NCBI RefSeq assembly: GCF_028713515.1
Contig: NZ_JAQTOD010000001.1
Coordinates: forward strand, 744,001-808,000
Origin: Sulfurimonas sp.
Lineage (GTDB): Bacteria > Campylobacterota > Campylobacteria > Campylobacterales > Sulfurimonadaceae
Direction of reading: 5' to 3'
DNA: 64,000 bases
Shown: positions 34,594-43,057 of the stretch, one piece after another
Position numbering within the stretch: the stretch's first letter is position 1
Layout: every line of letters starts with the position of its first letter
Notes under the pieces: generated by a model
What the model was told of the DNA's origin: nothing
What the model saw: the letters and a program-made list of their open reading frames with translations, nothing else
Databases searched by the model: none
Position numbers and translations under genes: made by a program

Positions 34594-35784
34594 ATGAAAA
34601 AAGTAGCGATTGTTGGCGGTGGAGCTTCTGGACTTATTTGCGCCATATTTTGTGCCAAAGAATCTTTGATTGTGGATGTTTATGAGCAAAACTCAAGATG
34701 TGCCAAAAAGATTTTAGTCTCTGGAAATGGGCGTTGTAACATAACAAATAAGAATCTCTCATCAAGCGACTATTTTTCAGAAAATTCATTATTTGTAGAG
34801 TTTGCCATAAAAGAGTTTGGATTTATAGGATTTGAAAAATTTTGCCAAAGCATAGGTCTTTTACTTGATATCAAAGATGATGGACGAGCTTATCCGCTGA
34901 GTAATGAGGCAAAAAGTGTCGCATCACTTCTTGTGAACCACGCTAAAAATCTCGGTGTAAATTTTCACACAGACACAAAAATCTCTGATATAAAAAAACT
35001 TCTGTATGACTATGATGCGGTAGTCGTCGCTACTGGCTCTGAAGCAGCCTCTCATCTTGGCGGAAATAGAGATGGAGTTAATTTTGCACAGGAGTTTGGA
35101 CACAACATCATTCCCACTTATCCATCACTAGTTCAACTACATTTAAACTCTCAAATAGCAAAAAAAATGAGCGGAGCCAAAATTGATGGTGAAGTAACGC
35201 TGCTTATAAATAATAAAAAAGAGCTCTCATGCAGTGGCGATATACTTTTTACAGATTATGGCGCCTCTGGTTTTGCCATCTTAGATATCTCTCAACGAGC
35301 AAGCATTGCTTTAATGGAGTTTTCAAGCGTTGCTATAGCCATAAATCTACTTCCAAAATTTGATGCTCAAAAACTGTCAAACCATATAAATAAAATGGCT
35401 TTATCGGAGCCAAAATTTAGCATTATTGATATTTTAAGCGGACTTATTCCTATTAAAATCGCAGTTGGAATATTGGAAGATTTAAAAATTCAAACATTAA
35501 TAAGCGGGGATGAAATCGGGATAAAACTCAGTAAAAAAATAGCAAATTCTCTTTTATCTTGGCGCTTTGAAGTAACAGATACACACAGTTTCCGTCACGC
35601 AGAAGTAAGCGGCGGTGGAATCGATACAAGCGAAATAAACCCAAAAACTTTTGAATCGCTAAAACAAAAAAACCTCTACTTCTGCGGAGAAGTTTTAGAT
35701 GTAGTAGGTCGCCGTGGCGGCTACAACTTCGCCTTTGCATGGGCAAGCGGGTACTTAGCGGCTAGGAATATAGCAAAATCATAA
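34594..35784 (+). CDS. NAD(P)/FAD-dependent oxidoreductase, HI0933/BaiN (YhiN) family
   Basis: This is a 396-residue flavoprotein. The FAD-binding Rossmann motif is VAIVGGGASGLICAIF at the N-terminus, followed by the family signature KKILVSGNGRCNITNKNL (residues 38-55), a second nucleotide strand VVVATGSEAASHLGG, and the C-terminal FCGEVLDVVGRRGGYNFAFAWASGYLAA that closes the FAD site. Physiological substrates of the family are mostly unknown; some members reduce steroid intermediates. It stands alone on the plus strand, and its stop directly abuts that of the convergent beta-lactamase gene. Confidence 0.9.
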   Translation: MKKVAIVGGGASGLICAIFCAKESLIVDVYEQNSRCAKKILVSGNGRCNITNKNLSSSDYFSENSLFVEFAIKEFGFIGFEKFCQSIGLLLDIKDDGRAYPLSNEAKSVASLLVNHAKNLGVNFHTDTKISDIKKLLYDYDAVVVATGSEAASHLGGNRDGVNFAQEFGHNIIPTYPSLVQLHLNSQIAKKMSGAKIDGEVTLLINNKKELSCSGDILFTDYGASGFAILDISQRASIALMEFSSVAIAINLLPKFDAQKLSNHINKMALSEPKFSIIDILSGLIPIKIAVGILEDLKIQTLISGDEIGIKLSKKIANSLLSWRFEVTDTHSFRHAEVSGGGIDTSEINPKTFESLKQKNLYFCGEVLDVVGRRGGYNFAFAWASGYLAARNIAKS

Positions 35785-36510
35785 CTACTCTTTAGCTCTA
35801 AAATAGTCTAAAGCTATCCGCTTTGCCTCTGCTCCGTTTGCTCCCTCGCCTTTTATATTAAAAACAAAAACTTTTCCGCTTTGCCCGTTTTCTATAAAAC
35901 CGACAAACCATCCTATACCGCCGCAGCTTCCCGTTTTTGCGGCGATCGTGTATCCATCTTTTTTTTCTATGGTCATAATATCTTTTACCGTATTTATGTT
36001 CTGTTGCAAAAACAAAAGATCGTTGCGAACAAATCTCGAGAGAAAATCAATCTGTTCATTCGGTGAGATGGCAAGACTTCCGCTTCCTAACCAAAAGTCG
36101 CTAAGAGTGCGTGATGTATCCATATTACCGTATTTAGTCCCCTTAACATATTCTGCCATTCTCTTATAACCTATGCGTCTTGCCATCTCTTGATAGAACC
36201 AAACGGTAGATTCCGCGATAGCCGAGCGCATAGAGTGATCACGATTCCACGCCTCATACTCACGCACAACCCCATCCCACTTTATACTCTCATTCTCATC
36301 TTCTACGGCTTTTACTTCAAGAGCTATCAAGCTGTTTAAGATTTTAAATGTAGAACACGGCGAGTATCTCTCATTTTCACGCTCTCCGAAAACAACTCTT
36401 TTAGAGCTGTTTAGATCTAGTATAACAGCACTTCCGTCATACTTTCCAAAATTTGGTTCGACTGCAAAAAGAGCTATCTGGATGATAGAAAATAGTAAAA
36501 ACTTTAGCAT
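35785..36510 (-). CDS. class D beta-lactamase (OXA family)
   Basis: The 241-residue serine beta-lactamase has all class D motifs: STFK with nucleophile S53 and carboxylatable K56, SxV as STV (101-103), YGN (127-129) and KTG (192-194) followed by a GWFVGFIE strand. The N-terminal hydrophobic segment (FLLFSIIQIALFAVEP) is a signal peptide. Class D enzymes hydrolyse penicillins and are intrinsic in several Campylobacterota, so this need not be a recent gain. It lies 14 bp downstream of the dGTPase gene on the same strand, with no mobile-element sequence nearby. Confidence 0.93.
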   Translation of the reverse strand: MLKFLLFSIIQIALFAVEPNFGKYDGSAVILDLNSSKRVVFGERENERYSPCSTFKILNSLIALEVKAVEDENESIKWDGVVREYEAWNRDHSMRSAIAESTVWFYQEMARRIGYKRMAEYVKGTKYGNMDTSRTLSDFWLGSGSLAISPNEQIDFLSRFVRNDLLFLQQNINTVKDIMTIEKKDGYTIAAKTGSCGGIGWFVGFIENGQSGKVFVFNIKGEGANGAEAKRIALDYFRAKE

Positions 36511-36524
36511 AAATACTCCTTTGC

Positions 36525-37862
36525 TTAGCTCCCCATCCCATTGAGCTGATTTGCAACATACATCGCGTGGTTGTCCGTCATGCCGACGATGTAGTCGATA
36601 ACCCTTTGGTACATATTGTAGAGACTCTGAGTTTTTTGAGGTCTGTTTTCGCCCATAAGTTCCAGTGCTCTCTTGTTTCCAAAAGAGAGTTTTGTCTCGT
36701 CGCCTTTTTTATAAAATTCGTATGTGGCATGCATCAAGTTTTCTAGCAGAGTTTCTATAATATTGTAAGCTCCGAGTTCTAGTTCTATCTTTCTTTTTTC
36801 GTTAAATATTTTTGCGCTTCCAAGCCGTTTTGCTTCTTTGATGGCGGTTTTAAACTCATGTTTTTTAAAGAGTTCAATCAAATCTTTCGGCTGTTCATCG
36901 CTTACTACGGCATCAAAATTCTCTTCAAAAATTTCCATCGTATGAACGGCTAAAAGGTGTATGGATATAGCAACAAGTCTTGAGACTTTTTTAGTATCCT
37001 CAATGCTACTCTCTGAGTATATTTTCGCAACCTCATCTTCACCGCAGATAAGGGTAAAGATATTTTTTAAATCCGTAAGCGTTATGATTTTCAGCTCTAG
37101 TGCATCTTGCAAATCCAACAAACCATAGCAGATATCGTCTGAGGCCTCCATAAGATAAGAGAGAGGATGTCTTTTAAAAGTTCCGTCTGCTCTAATCAAT
37201 CCGAGTTCGCTAAAAAGGAGTTTAAAAAAAGCAGATTCACTTTGAAAATAGTTAAACTTTGATTTACCGATATTTTTGCAGTTGCTTGAAGAGTGCGGAT
37301 ACTTTACCAAAGCTCCGAGTGTCGCAAAAGTAAGATTCATTCCGCCGCCAAAAAGATTATTTTCTATTTGAGTGACAACTCTGAAACTTTGAGCATTTCC
37401 GTCAAGATGGATAAAATCTTCTATCTCATTTTGTGAGAGTTCTTTTAAAAAATCCTCATTCCTATTTGTCTCAAACCACTCTTTTATAACCTCTTCTCCC
37501 GCATGTCCAAAAGGCGGATTTCCGATGTCGTGTGCCAAACAAGCAGTCTGGATGATGTATGCGACATCGTAAGGGTTTATCTCTATGTGCGGATACTTTT
37601 TACTCAAAAATTCTCCGACCCTAAGCCCTAAACTTCTGCCGACACTTGCAACTTCAAGGCTGTGTGTTAATCTGTTGTGAACATGGTCGTTTTTTGAGAG
37701 CGGATGAACCTGTGTCTTTTTTGATAGTCTTCTAAATGAGTTTGAAAAAATTATTCTGTCGTAGTCTTTATGAAAACTGCTTCTGTAGTACTCCTGATTT
37801 TCATCCTCTTTTATCTCGCTATGAGAGTAGTATCTTTTTTTCAAGAGTAACATCTGCCACAT
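36525..37862 (-). CDS. dgt: deoxyguanosinetriphosphate triphosphohydrolase (dGTPase)
   Basis: This is an HD-superfamily dNTP triphosphohydrolase of 445 residues, releasing triphosphate from dGTP or other dNTPs and so adjusting nucleotide pools. It has RDYDRI-like SFHKDYDRIIFSNSFRRLSKKTQV near the N-terminus, the metal histidine in NRLTHSLEVASVGR, the HD motif in LAHDIGNPPFGHAGE, and a long helical C-terminal half. The ATG at 37862 has GGAG five bases upstream. It is followed by the class D beta-lactamase and is divergent from lemA. Substrate preference cannot be told from sequence. Confidence 0.92.
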   Translation of the reverse strand: MWQMLLLKKRYYSHSEIKEDENQEYYRSSFHKDYDRIIFSNSFRRLSKKTQVHPLSKNDHVHNRLTHSLEVASVGRSLGLRVGEFLSKKYPHIEINPYDVAYIIQTACLAHDIGNPPFGHAGEEVIKEWFETNRNEDFLKELSQNEIEDFIHLDGNAQSFRVVTQIENNLFGGGMNLTFATLGALVKYPHSSSNCKNIGKSKFNYFQSESAFFKLLFSELGLIRADGTFKRHPLSYLMEASDDICYGLLDLQDALELKIITLTDLKNIFTLICGEDEVAKIYSESSIEDTKKVSRLVAISIHLLAVHTMEIFEENFDAVVSDEQPKDLIELFKKHEFKTAIKEAKRLGSAKIFNEKRKIELELGAYNIIETLLENLMHATYEFYKKGDETKLSFGNKRALELMGENRPQKTQSLYNMYQRVIDYIVGMTDNHAMYVANQLNGMGS

Positions 37863-37980
37863 TTTGTCTCCGTATATAGTGGTTTTATGATGTTATCATA
37901 CAGAAACAAAACTTCAAAAATAGAAATTTCAACCCTTTTTGGATAGACTACCCTACTAACCTCATACAAAGGATTTAAAC

Positions 37981-38535
37981 ATGTCGACAACACTTATTGT
38001 TTTAATTGTTATTGCTCTTATCTTAGTTTTGATCTACAACTCTCTTGTTGCAAAAAAGAATCAGGTTGAAAATATCTTTGCAAGTGTCGATACGGTTCTT
38101 AAAAAACGCTACGACCTCATCCCGAATCTTGTTGCATCCGTAGGCAAATATATGGAACATGAAAAATCACTTCTAGCTGAGGTTACAAAGCTTAGAGCTG
38201 ACGCTTCCAGACCAAATATCAATGAAGCACAAAAGATTGCACTTGATGCAAAAGTAAGCTCTGCTCTTGGCTCTATTATGGTGGCAGTTGAGAGTTATCC
38301 TGAGCTAAAAGCAAATGAAACTATGATGCACCTGCAACGCTCTTTAAATGAGGTTGAAGAGCAGATTTCTGCGGCAAGAAGAGCTTACAATCAGGCAGTA
38401 ACAGACTATAACAACGCTATTGAGATGATTCCAACTAGTATAATGGCATCTATCATAAACTACAAAAGAAAAGATGTTTTTATTGTAATCGAGAGTCAAA
38501 GAGAAAATGTGTCAGTTAAAGAGCTTTTTAACTGA
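37981..38535 (+). CDS. lemA: LemA-family protein
   Basis: The 184-residue LemA protein has one N-terminal membrane helix (about 3-22), then the signature NQVENIFASVDTVLKKRYDLIPNLVASVGKY and a helical-bundle domain with LQRSLNEVEEQISAARRAYNQAVTDYNNAI. LemA proteins are common and poorly understood, often paired with a DUF3137 or TPM/GalDH-type partner, as here. AAAGGA precedes the ATG. It is the first gene of a three-gene set. Confidence 0.94.
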   Translation: MSTTLIVLIVIALILVLIYNSLVAKKNQVENIFASVDTVLKKRYDLIPNLVASVGKYMEHEKSLLAEVTKLRADASRPNINEAQKIALDAKVSSALGSIMVAVESYPELKANETMMHLQRSLNEVEEQISAARRAYNQAVTDYNNAIEMIPTSIMASIINYKRKDVFIVIESQRENVSVKELFN

Positions 38536-38569
38536 TGTTATGCACTAAAACAAATTATCTGTTTAACAT

Positions 38570-39511
38570 ATGAAAAACATAAGCGAACTAACTGATTATT
38601 ACTATAAGGAGCTATTTCCACTCCTTCAAAAACTAGAAACCGACAGAACAAATCTAAAACATAGAGTTATAGTAGTCGGGGTAATCATAGGTGCAATCGC
38701 AATTATTATAGCCTCTATACTCAAGAGTCATTTTGAGATTGTTATTTTTGCATATATTGGAATTATGACGATTTTATACAAGTCAATGACCAAAGATTAC
38801 ACAGCGGAGTTCAAACAAGGCGTCATCAAACCACTTATTGGCGAAATTGGAGAAAAGCTTATCTACTCGCAAGATGGGTACCTATCTGAGCTTATATTTG
38901 AGCGCTCAACTCTTTTCAACAAAGCAGATAAATTTAGCGGAAACGATTTAGTTAGAGGCGAAGTTGATGGCGTAAATATTGAGTTTTCAGACATTCACGC
39001 ACAAGAGAAGAGAAAAAACTCTAAAGGCGGCTCAGAACTTATAACAATCTTCAAAGGGCTTTTTATTGTCTCTGAGTTTAATAAAAACTTTATAGGCAAA
39101 ACAGTTGTGCTTCCAGACTCCGCACAAGGCACATTTGGCAACATCATCGGTAACTGGTTACAATCAAAAAATGCTTCAAGAGATGAGCTTGTAAAGATGG
39201 ACAGTGTGGAGTTTGAAAAAGAGTTTGTTGTCTACTCGTCCGATCAGATAGAGGCAAGATATATCCTCTCACACTCACTTATGGAGAAGTTTTTGCAGCT
39301 CAAAAACAGATCACAAAGAAGAGTATCCATCTCTTTTGTTGGTAGTAAAATCTACATAGCAATCTCTTACGACAAAGATCTCTTTGAGCCAGTTGTCTTT
39401 AGCTCGCTATTGGATCACAAGACGGCAATGGAGTATGTAAAAACGCTTCACTTAGCTATTGGCGTAGTAAAAGAGTTAAAATTAAATGAGAAGATTTGGA
39501 GTAAAAAATGA
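38570..39511 (+). CDS. DUF3137 membrane protein
   Basis: The 313-residue protein has two adjacent membrane helices (about 31-50 and 54-70) followed by a cytoplasmic domain in which EVDGVNIEFSDIHAQ and IFKGLFIVSEFNKNFIGKTVVLPD match the DUF3137 family. These proteins are regular genomic partners of LemA; no activity is known. It lies 34 bp after lemA and overlaps the EI24 gene by 4 bp. Confidence 0.85.
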   Translation: MKNISELTDYYYKELFPLLQKLETDRTNLKHRVIVVGVIIGAIAIIIASILKSHFEIVIFAYIGIMTILYKSMTKDYTAEFKQGVIKPLIGEIGEKLIYSQDGYLSELIFERSTLFNKADKFSGNDLVRGEVDGVNIEFSDIHAQEKRKNSKGGSELITIFKGLFIVSEFNKNFIGKTVVLPDSAQGTFGNIIGNWLQSKNASRDELVKMDSVEFEKEFVVYSSDQIEARYILSHSLMEKFLQLKNRSQRRVSISFVGSKIYIAISYDKDLFEPVVFSSLLDHKTAMEYVKTLHLAIGVVKELKLNEKIWSKK

Positions 39512-40305
39512 ACAGTGAACTTGGAATATTTAAACAGAGTATAAAAGATTTTTTAACGAAAGATATGCTTAAACTCGCCACCCTGCCCTTTATTTTTACG
39601 ATTATTTTGATGTTTGTACTTTTCTTTACTTTTTATGGAACTCTAATCCAGCACATAGGCGTTCTTGACTTTCAAAGCACTCAAACAACTATCCAAAACG
39701 GCGTCCCTCACACTGAAAATATCTCAGCAAAGTTTGATGGAAGCACTATTTTAAACTTCCTAACAACCCACATATTAGCATCTTGGATGGCATCGTTTTT
39801 ACTTTTTTTTGTTGGTATGATTTTCACGCTCTACATCTCTGTTTTTGTAGCCATTCTAGCCATAGGATTTCTAACTCCCACAATTCTAAAAAAAATCCAT
39901 CAAAAACATTACAATGATGTAGAGATGATTGGTTACTCAAACATCATTGAAGCGATGTTTTTACTTGTCAAGTACCTCTTTTTTATGATTTTATTTTTCA
40001 TAGCCTTAACGCCGTTTTACTTCATCCCTATCATAAATATCATAGCTTTTAACCTCCCACTCTACTATTTTTTTCACAAAATGATGCTCTATGACATCTC
40101 ATCAAACATCTCAACAGAAAAAGAGTTCAAACAGATAAGCTTTTTTAATTCAAAAAGTTTAAGAGTAAAAACCTTAACGCTCTACCTTATATCTCTAATC
40201 CCTTTTGCTATATTCTTTGGAGCGGTTTTTTTTGTCATATACTTGGGACATAGCTATTTTCTGGAAGTCAGAGGGATTCGCGCCACAAAGAGTATTGAAG
40301 ATTAA
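39508..40305 (+). CDS. EI24/CysZ-type membrane protein
   Basis: The 265-residue membrane protein has four or more hydrophobic helices and the EI24-domain layout: N-terminal FKQSIKDFLTKDMLKLATLPFIFTII, a middle segment LFFIALTPFYFIPIINIIAFNLPLYYFFHKMMLYDI and a positively charged loop after it. CysZ members carry sulfate; others have no known role, and no cys genes are nearby. It overlaps the DUF3137 gene by 4 bp and, convergently, the 3' end of the helicase gene by 4 bp. Confidence 0.78.
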   Translation: MNSELGIFKQSIKDFLTKDMLKLATLPFIFTIILMFVLFFTFYGTLIQHIGVLDFQSTQTTIQNGVPHTENISAKFDGSTILNFLTTHILASWMASFLLFFVGMIFTLYISVFVAILAIGFLTPTILKKIHQKHYNDVEMIGYSNIIEAMFLLVKYLFFMILFFIALTPFYFIPIINIIAFNLPLYYFFHKMMLYDISSNISTEKEFKQISFFNSKSLRVKTLTLYLISLIPFAIFFGAVFFVIYLGHSYFLEVRGIRATKSIED

Positions 40306-42386
40306 TCTCTATCTTCCTTATCTGTGTCTTTCATAACCATAGCCCTATATGCTTCATCTTTAGGAACCAAACCCGCCTCATATAAAAACTGCGATGGTAG
40401 GAAATTTGTTTTTTTAATCTTGTCATATTTTGCATAGCTTAGGTAGAGTATATCTTTTGCTCTTGTCACTGCCACATAAAATAGTCTTCTCTCCTCTTCG
40501 AGCGAGCCGCCTCGTTGCATCAATTTTCTATTTGGGAATCTTCCATCCATCAAATCAACCACAAAAACCTCTTTAAATTCCAAACCTTTTGAGGCATGCA
40601 CACTCAGCAGATTTACTCCCTCGCCTTGCGTTAAATCTGACGAGCCTAAAATCATGGCATTTAAAAACCTATCATGTTGCGAGTATGGCTTTGAGAGTTC
40701 TTCCAAGAGAACCATTTTTCTGCTTATTCTTGAGAGTGACTCCTCTTTTTGTTTCTCATCTATCGTGCCATCTTTTAGTGTTGATCTCTGGTTTGCTAAA
40801 ATTTCAGAAATATTTTTATATATGGCGGAATGTGAGATCTTTTTTACAATAACACGAGGCTCTTTTACACCTTTTAAATCACGAAAAAGAAGATAAAAGT
40901 CATATAAAAACATAGCATTATCTTTCGTGAGCTTTGGATGTTTTAAAATCGGGTTCTTCATGAACTTATCTTCAAATCCAAGTTTTGCAAATTTTCCAAC
41001 GCTTCCAAGCTCCAAAAAATCATCAAACAGTCCTAGCTGCTGGTTTAACTTTCTCTTTTCAAAAGGGTTGTTTATAGATTCATTAGGCGCATAAAGTCCA
41101 TAAAACATGCTCCCATGTCCAAGAGTTTTTAGCCCGATATAAAGCTCTTTTGCCGTGGCACTCCCCACCCCTTTTGCAAACTCAAAAAGGTGTATAAACG
41201 ACATCATGTCCGCCTCATTTACAAGCAGAGTATAGAAATCCAAAATAGCCTTAACCTCACGAGAGTCAAAAAAGCTAGTTCCGCCCTTTCTTTTACATGG
41301 GATTCCAAGTTCACGAAGTCCAACTTCTATGCCATCCGCAGAGGAGTTGTTTCTAAAAATTACCGCTATCTCTTCTCTTGGGGTCTGAGAGTCCCTTATT
41401 TGCGCCGCCATGGCATGGTACTGGTCAAAAAGTTCATCATACGCCAGAAGCTTTGGAGCCTGAGAGTTCTGTTCTCTTGTAACTTCTAATTTTTTTGGAT
41501 AAATCCTCTCATTATGTTCTATAACTCTCGTGGCAAGAGAGAGAATAGGAACGGTTGAGCGGTAGTTTTTTGTAAGAGTATGAACTGTTGCGTTTGGAAA
41601 TTTTGTAGTAAACGAGCCGATAATTGAGATATCAGCACCATTAAAAGCATAAATGCTCTGGTCATAATCACCGACACAAAAAATTGAAGGCAGATTCATC
41701 GCATCTATAAGAGTTCCTTGAAGCGCATTTGTATCTTGATACTCATCAACAAGCACCTCTTTATAGCCTAAATCTCTGTTCTTGCACATCTCTCTAAAGT
41801 GCAAAAGCAAATCATTAAAGTTTACAAAACCATACTCTTTCTTTAAACTCTCAAACTCATCAACTATATCAGCATAAATCATCGCAAAAAATTCATGCTC
41901 CGGGTACCTATTTTTAACCCAATCCTCAAAATGGTTCTGCAGTTCTGTATTTTGGTAAAAGGAGTAAACATCATAAAGATAATTTCCGCCATAAGGTGCC
42001 ACCTCTGCACCGATGTGCCCAAACGATCGTTTTTCATAAACACTTCTAAAGAGAGTTTTTAGCTCTCTCTGTTGTTTTAAAACTATCTTTTTATTATCTT
42101 TTTTTAGCCATCTATAACTAACTGCATGAAAAGTCCCGGCGTCTATCTTTGAGGCAATATCTTTACCAAAATAGTTAGCAACCCTATCAATCATCTCAGC
42201 TGCCGCTTTATTGGTAAAAGTAAGAAGCAGGATTTGTGAAGGCTCTACACCTTGCCCTAAAAGATAGGCGATACGACCAACTATAGTAGAAGTTTTACCG
42301 GTACCGGCAGAGGCGATAATGAGGTTTTGAGGCTCTTTGGAAGTCGCTGCTGCATACTGCTCTTCATTTAAACGAGAAAGTGGCAA
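40302..42386 (-). CDS. UvrD/Rep-family ATP-dependent DNA helicase
   Basis: This is a 694-residue superfamily 1A helicase. It has the Q motif region LNEEQYAAA, Walker A IASAGTGKTSTIVGRIAYLL (about 25-44), motif Ia LTFTNKAAAEM, Walker B VLVDEYQDTNALQ, motif III GDYDQSIYAFNGAD, motif IV YRST, motif V LLSVHASKGLEF and motif VI EERRLFYVAVTRAK. It unwinds 3'-5' in repair or replication restart; Rep, UvrD and PcrA roles cannot be separated here. Its 3' end overlaps the EI24 gene by 4 bp on the opposite strand. Confidence 0.95.
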   Translation of the reverse strand: MPLSRLNEEQYAAATSKEPQNLIIASAGTGKTSTIVGRIAYLLGQGVEPSQILLLTFTNKAAAEMIDRVANYFGKDIASKIDAGTFHAVSYRWLKKDNKKIVLKQQRELKTLFRSVYEKRSFGHIGAEVAPYGGNYLYDVYSFYQNTELQNHFEDWVKNRYPEHEFFAMIYADIVDEFESLKKEYGFVNFNDLLLHFREMCKNRDLGYKEVLVDEYQDTNALQGTLIDAMNLPSIFCVGDYDQSIYAFNGADISIIGSFTTKFPNATVHTLTKNYRSTVPILSLATRVIEHNERIYPKKLEVTREQNSQAPKLLAYDELFDQYHAMAAQIRDSQTPREEIAVIFRNNSSADGIEVGLRELGIPCKRKGGTSFFDSREVKAILDFYTLLVNEADMMSFIHLFEFAKGVGSATAKELYIGLKTLGHGSMFYGLYAPNESINNPFEKRKLNQQLGLFDDFLELGSVGKFAKLGFEDKFMKNPILKHPKLTKDNAMFLYDFYLLFRDLKGVKEPRVIVKKISHSAIYKNISEILANQRSTLKDGTIDEKQKEESLSRISRKMVLLEELSKPYSQHDRFLNAMILGSSDLTQGEGVNLLSVHASKGLEFKEVFVVDLMDGRFPNRKLMQRGGSLEEERRLFYVAVTRAKDILYLSYAKYDKIKKTNFLPSQFLYEAGLVPKDEAYRAMVMKDTDKEDRD

Positions 42387-42451
42387 ATCAACTCCTACAA
42401 AGATTTTAAGAGTGAGATTGTACTAAGATAAGCTTGATTTTGATTTATTGC

Positions 42452-42473
42452 AAAAATGCTCCAAAAGGAGCAT
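42452..42473 (-). terminator. rho-independent terminator of the rubrerythrin gene
   Basis: On the minus strand ATGCTCC, loop TTTT, GGAGCAT is a perfect 7-bp stem followed by TTTT, starting 6 bp after the rubrerythrin stop. Confidence 0.85.
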
Positions 42474-42478
42474 CTTGG

Positions 42479-42976
42479 TTAAATTTGAACAAATGCAGAT
42501 GGTTTAACGCCACATACTGGGCAGTTTTCAGTTGGCATTCCCAACTCTATATAGCCACATATAGGACAAAGATAAATTCCTATCTCTTCAATATCTTTGC
42601 CCTCTTTAACTGCCGCAAATGCTTTTTTATAAAGCTCAGCATGAACTTTCTCGGCTTCAAGAGCATAACCAAACATTTTTTTTGCTTTATGATTTTCTGC
42701 TACTGCTTGCTCATACATTGGTGGATACATATTTTCAAACTCATAAGTCTCCCCACCTATTGCTGCTTCTAGATTTTCTAGCGTTGAGCCTATCTTGTCC
42801 ATCGCTTTTAAATGTCCTTCTGCGTGGATTTTCTCTGCTTCTGCCGTTGTACGGAAAAGTTTTGCAATATTTGTAAATCCATCTTTTTCTGCCTGTTTTG
42901 CAAATGCACTATATTTTTGGTATGCTCCGCTCTCTCCGCTAAACGCTACTTCTAAATTCTCTTTTGTATTTGGCAT
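42479..42976 (-). CDS. rbr: rubrerythrin
   Basis: The 165-residue non-heme iron peroxidase has an N-terminal four-helix ferritin-like domain with the diiron ligands (E-x-x-Y in FSGESGAYQKYSAFAKQAEKDG, AEAEKIHAEGHLKAM, EKVHAELYKKAF). A C-terminal rubredoxin-like domain has two CxxC pairs (CPIC and CPVC). It reduces hydrogen peroxide in the cytoplasm of microaerophiles and anaerobes. AGGGG lies upstream of the ATG, and a clean terminator follows. It appears to be a single-gene transcript, and its promoter region shows no clear PerR-type box by eye. Confidence 0.95.
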   Translation of the reverse strand: MPNTKENLEVAFSGESGAYQKYSAFAKQAEKDGFTNIAKLFRTTAEAEKIHAEGHLKAMDKIGSTLENLEAAIGGETYEFENMYPPMYEQAVAENHKAKKMFGYALEAEKVHAELYKKAFAAVKEGKDIEEIGIYLCPICGYIELGMPTENCPVCGVKPSAFVQI

Positions 42977-43057
42977 ATTTACCCCTAAATGTTTTGCTAA
43001 TTATTCTATCTCTATTAAACTTAATTAAAAAGAGTTCTAAATATTTAGCATTGATAG

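Noticed and set aside
35785-37862. dgt and beta-lactamase genes as a recently acquired island
   Set aside because: The impression of slightly different codon use was by eye only; there are no repeats, tRNA end or mobile genes, so transfer is not claimed.
42434-42772. 112-codon plus-strand frame over the rubrerythrin gene
   Set aside because: It is antisense to a complete rubrerythrin and starts upstream of that gene's terminator hairpin; it is not supported.
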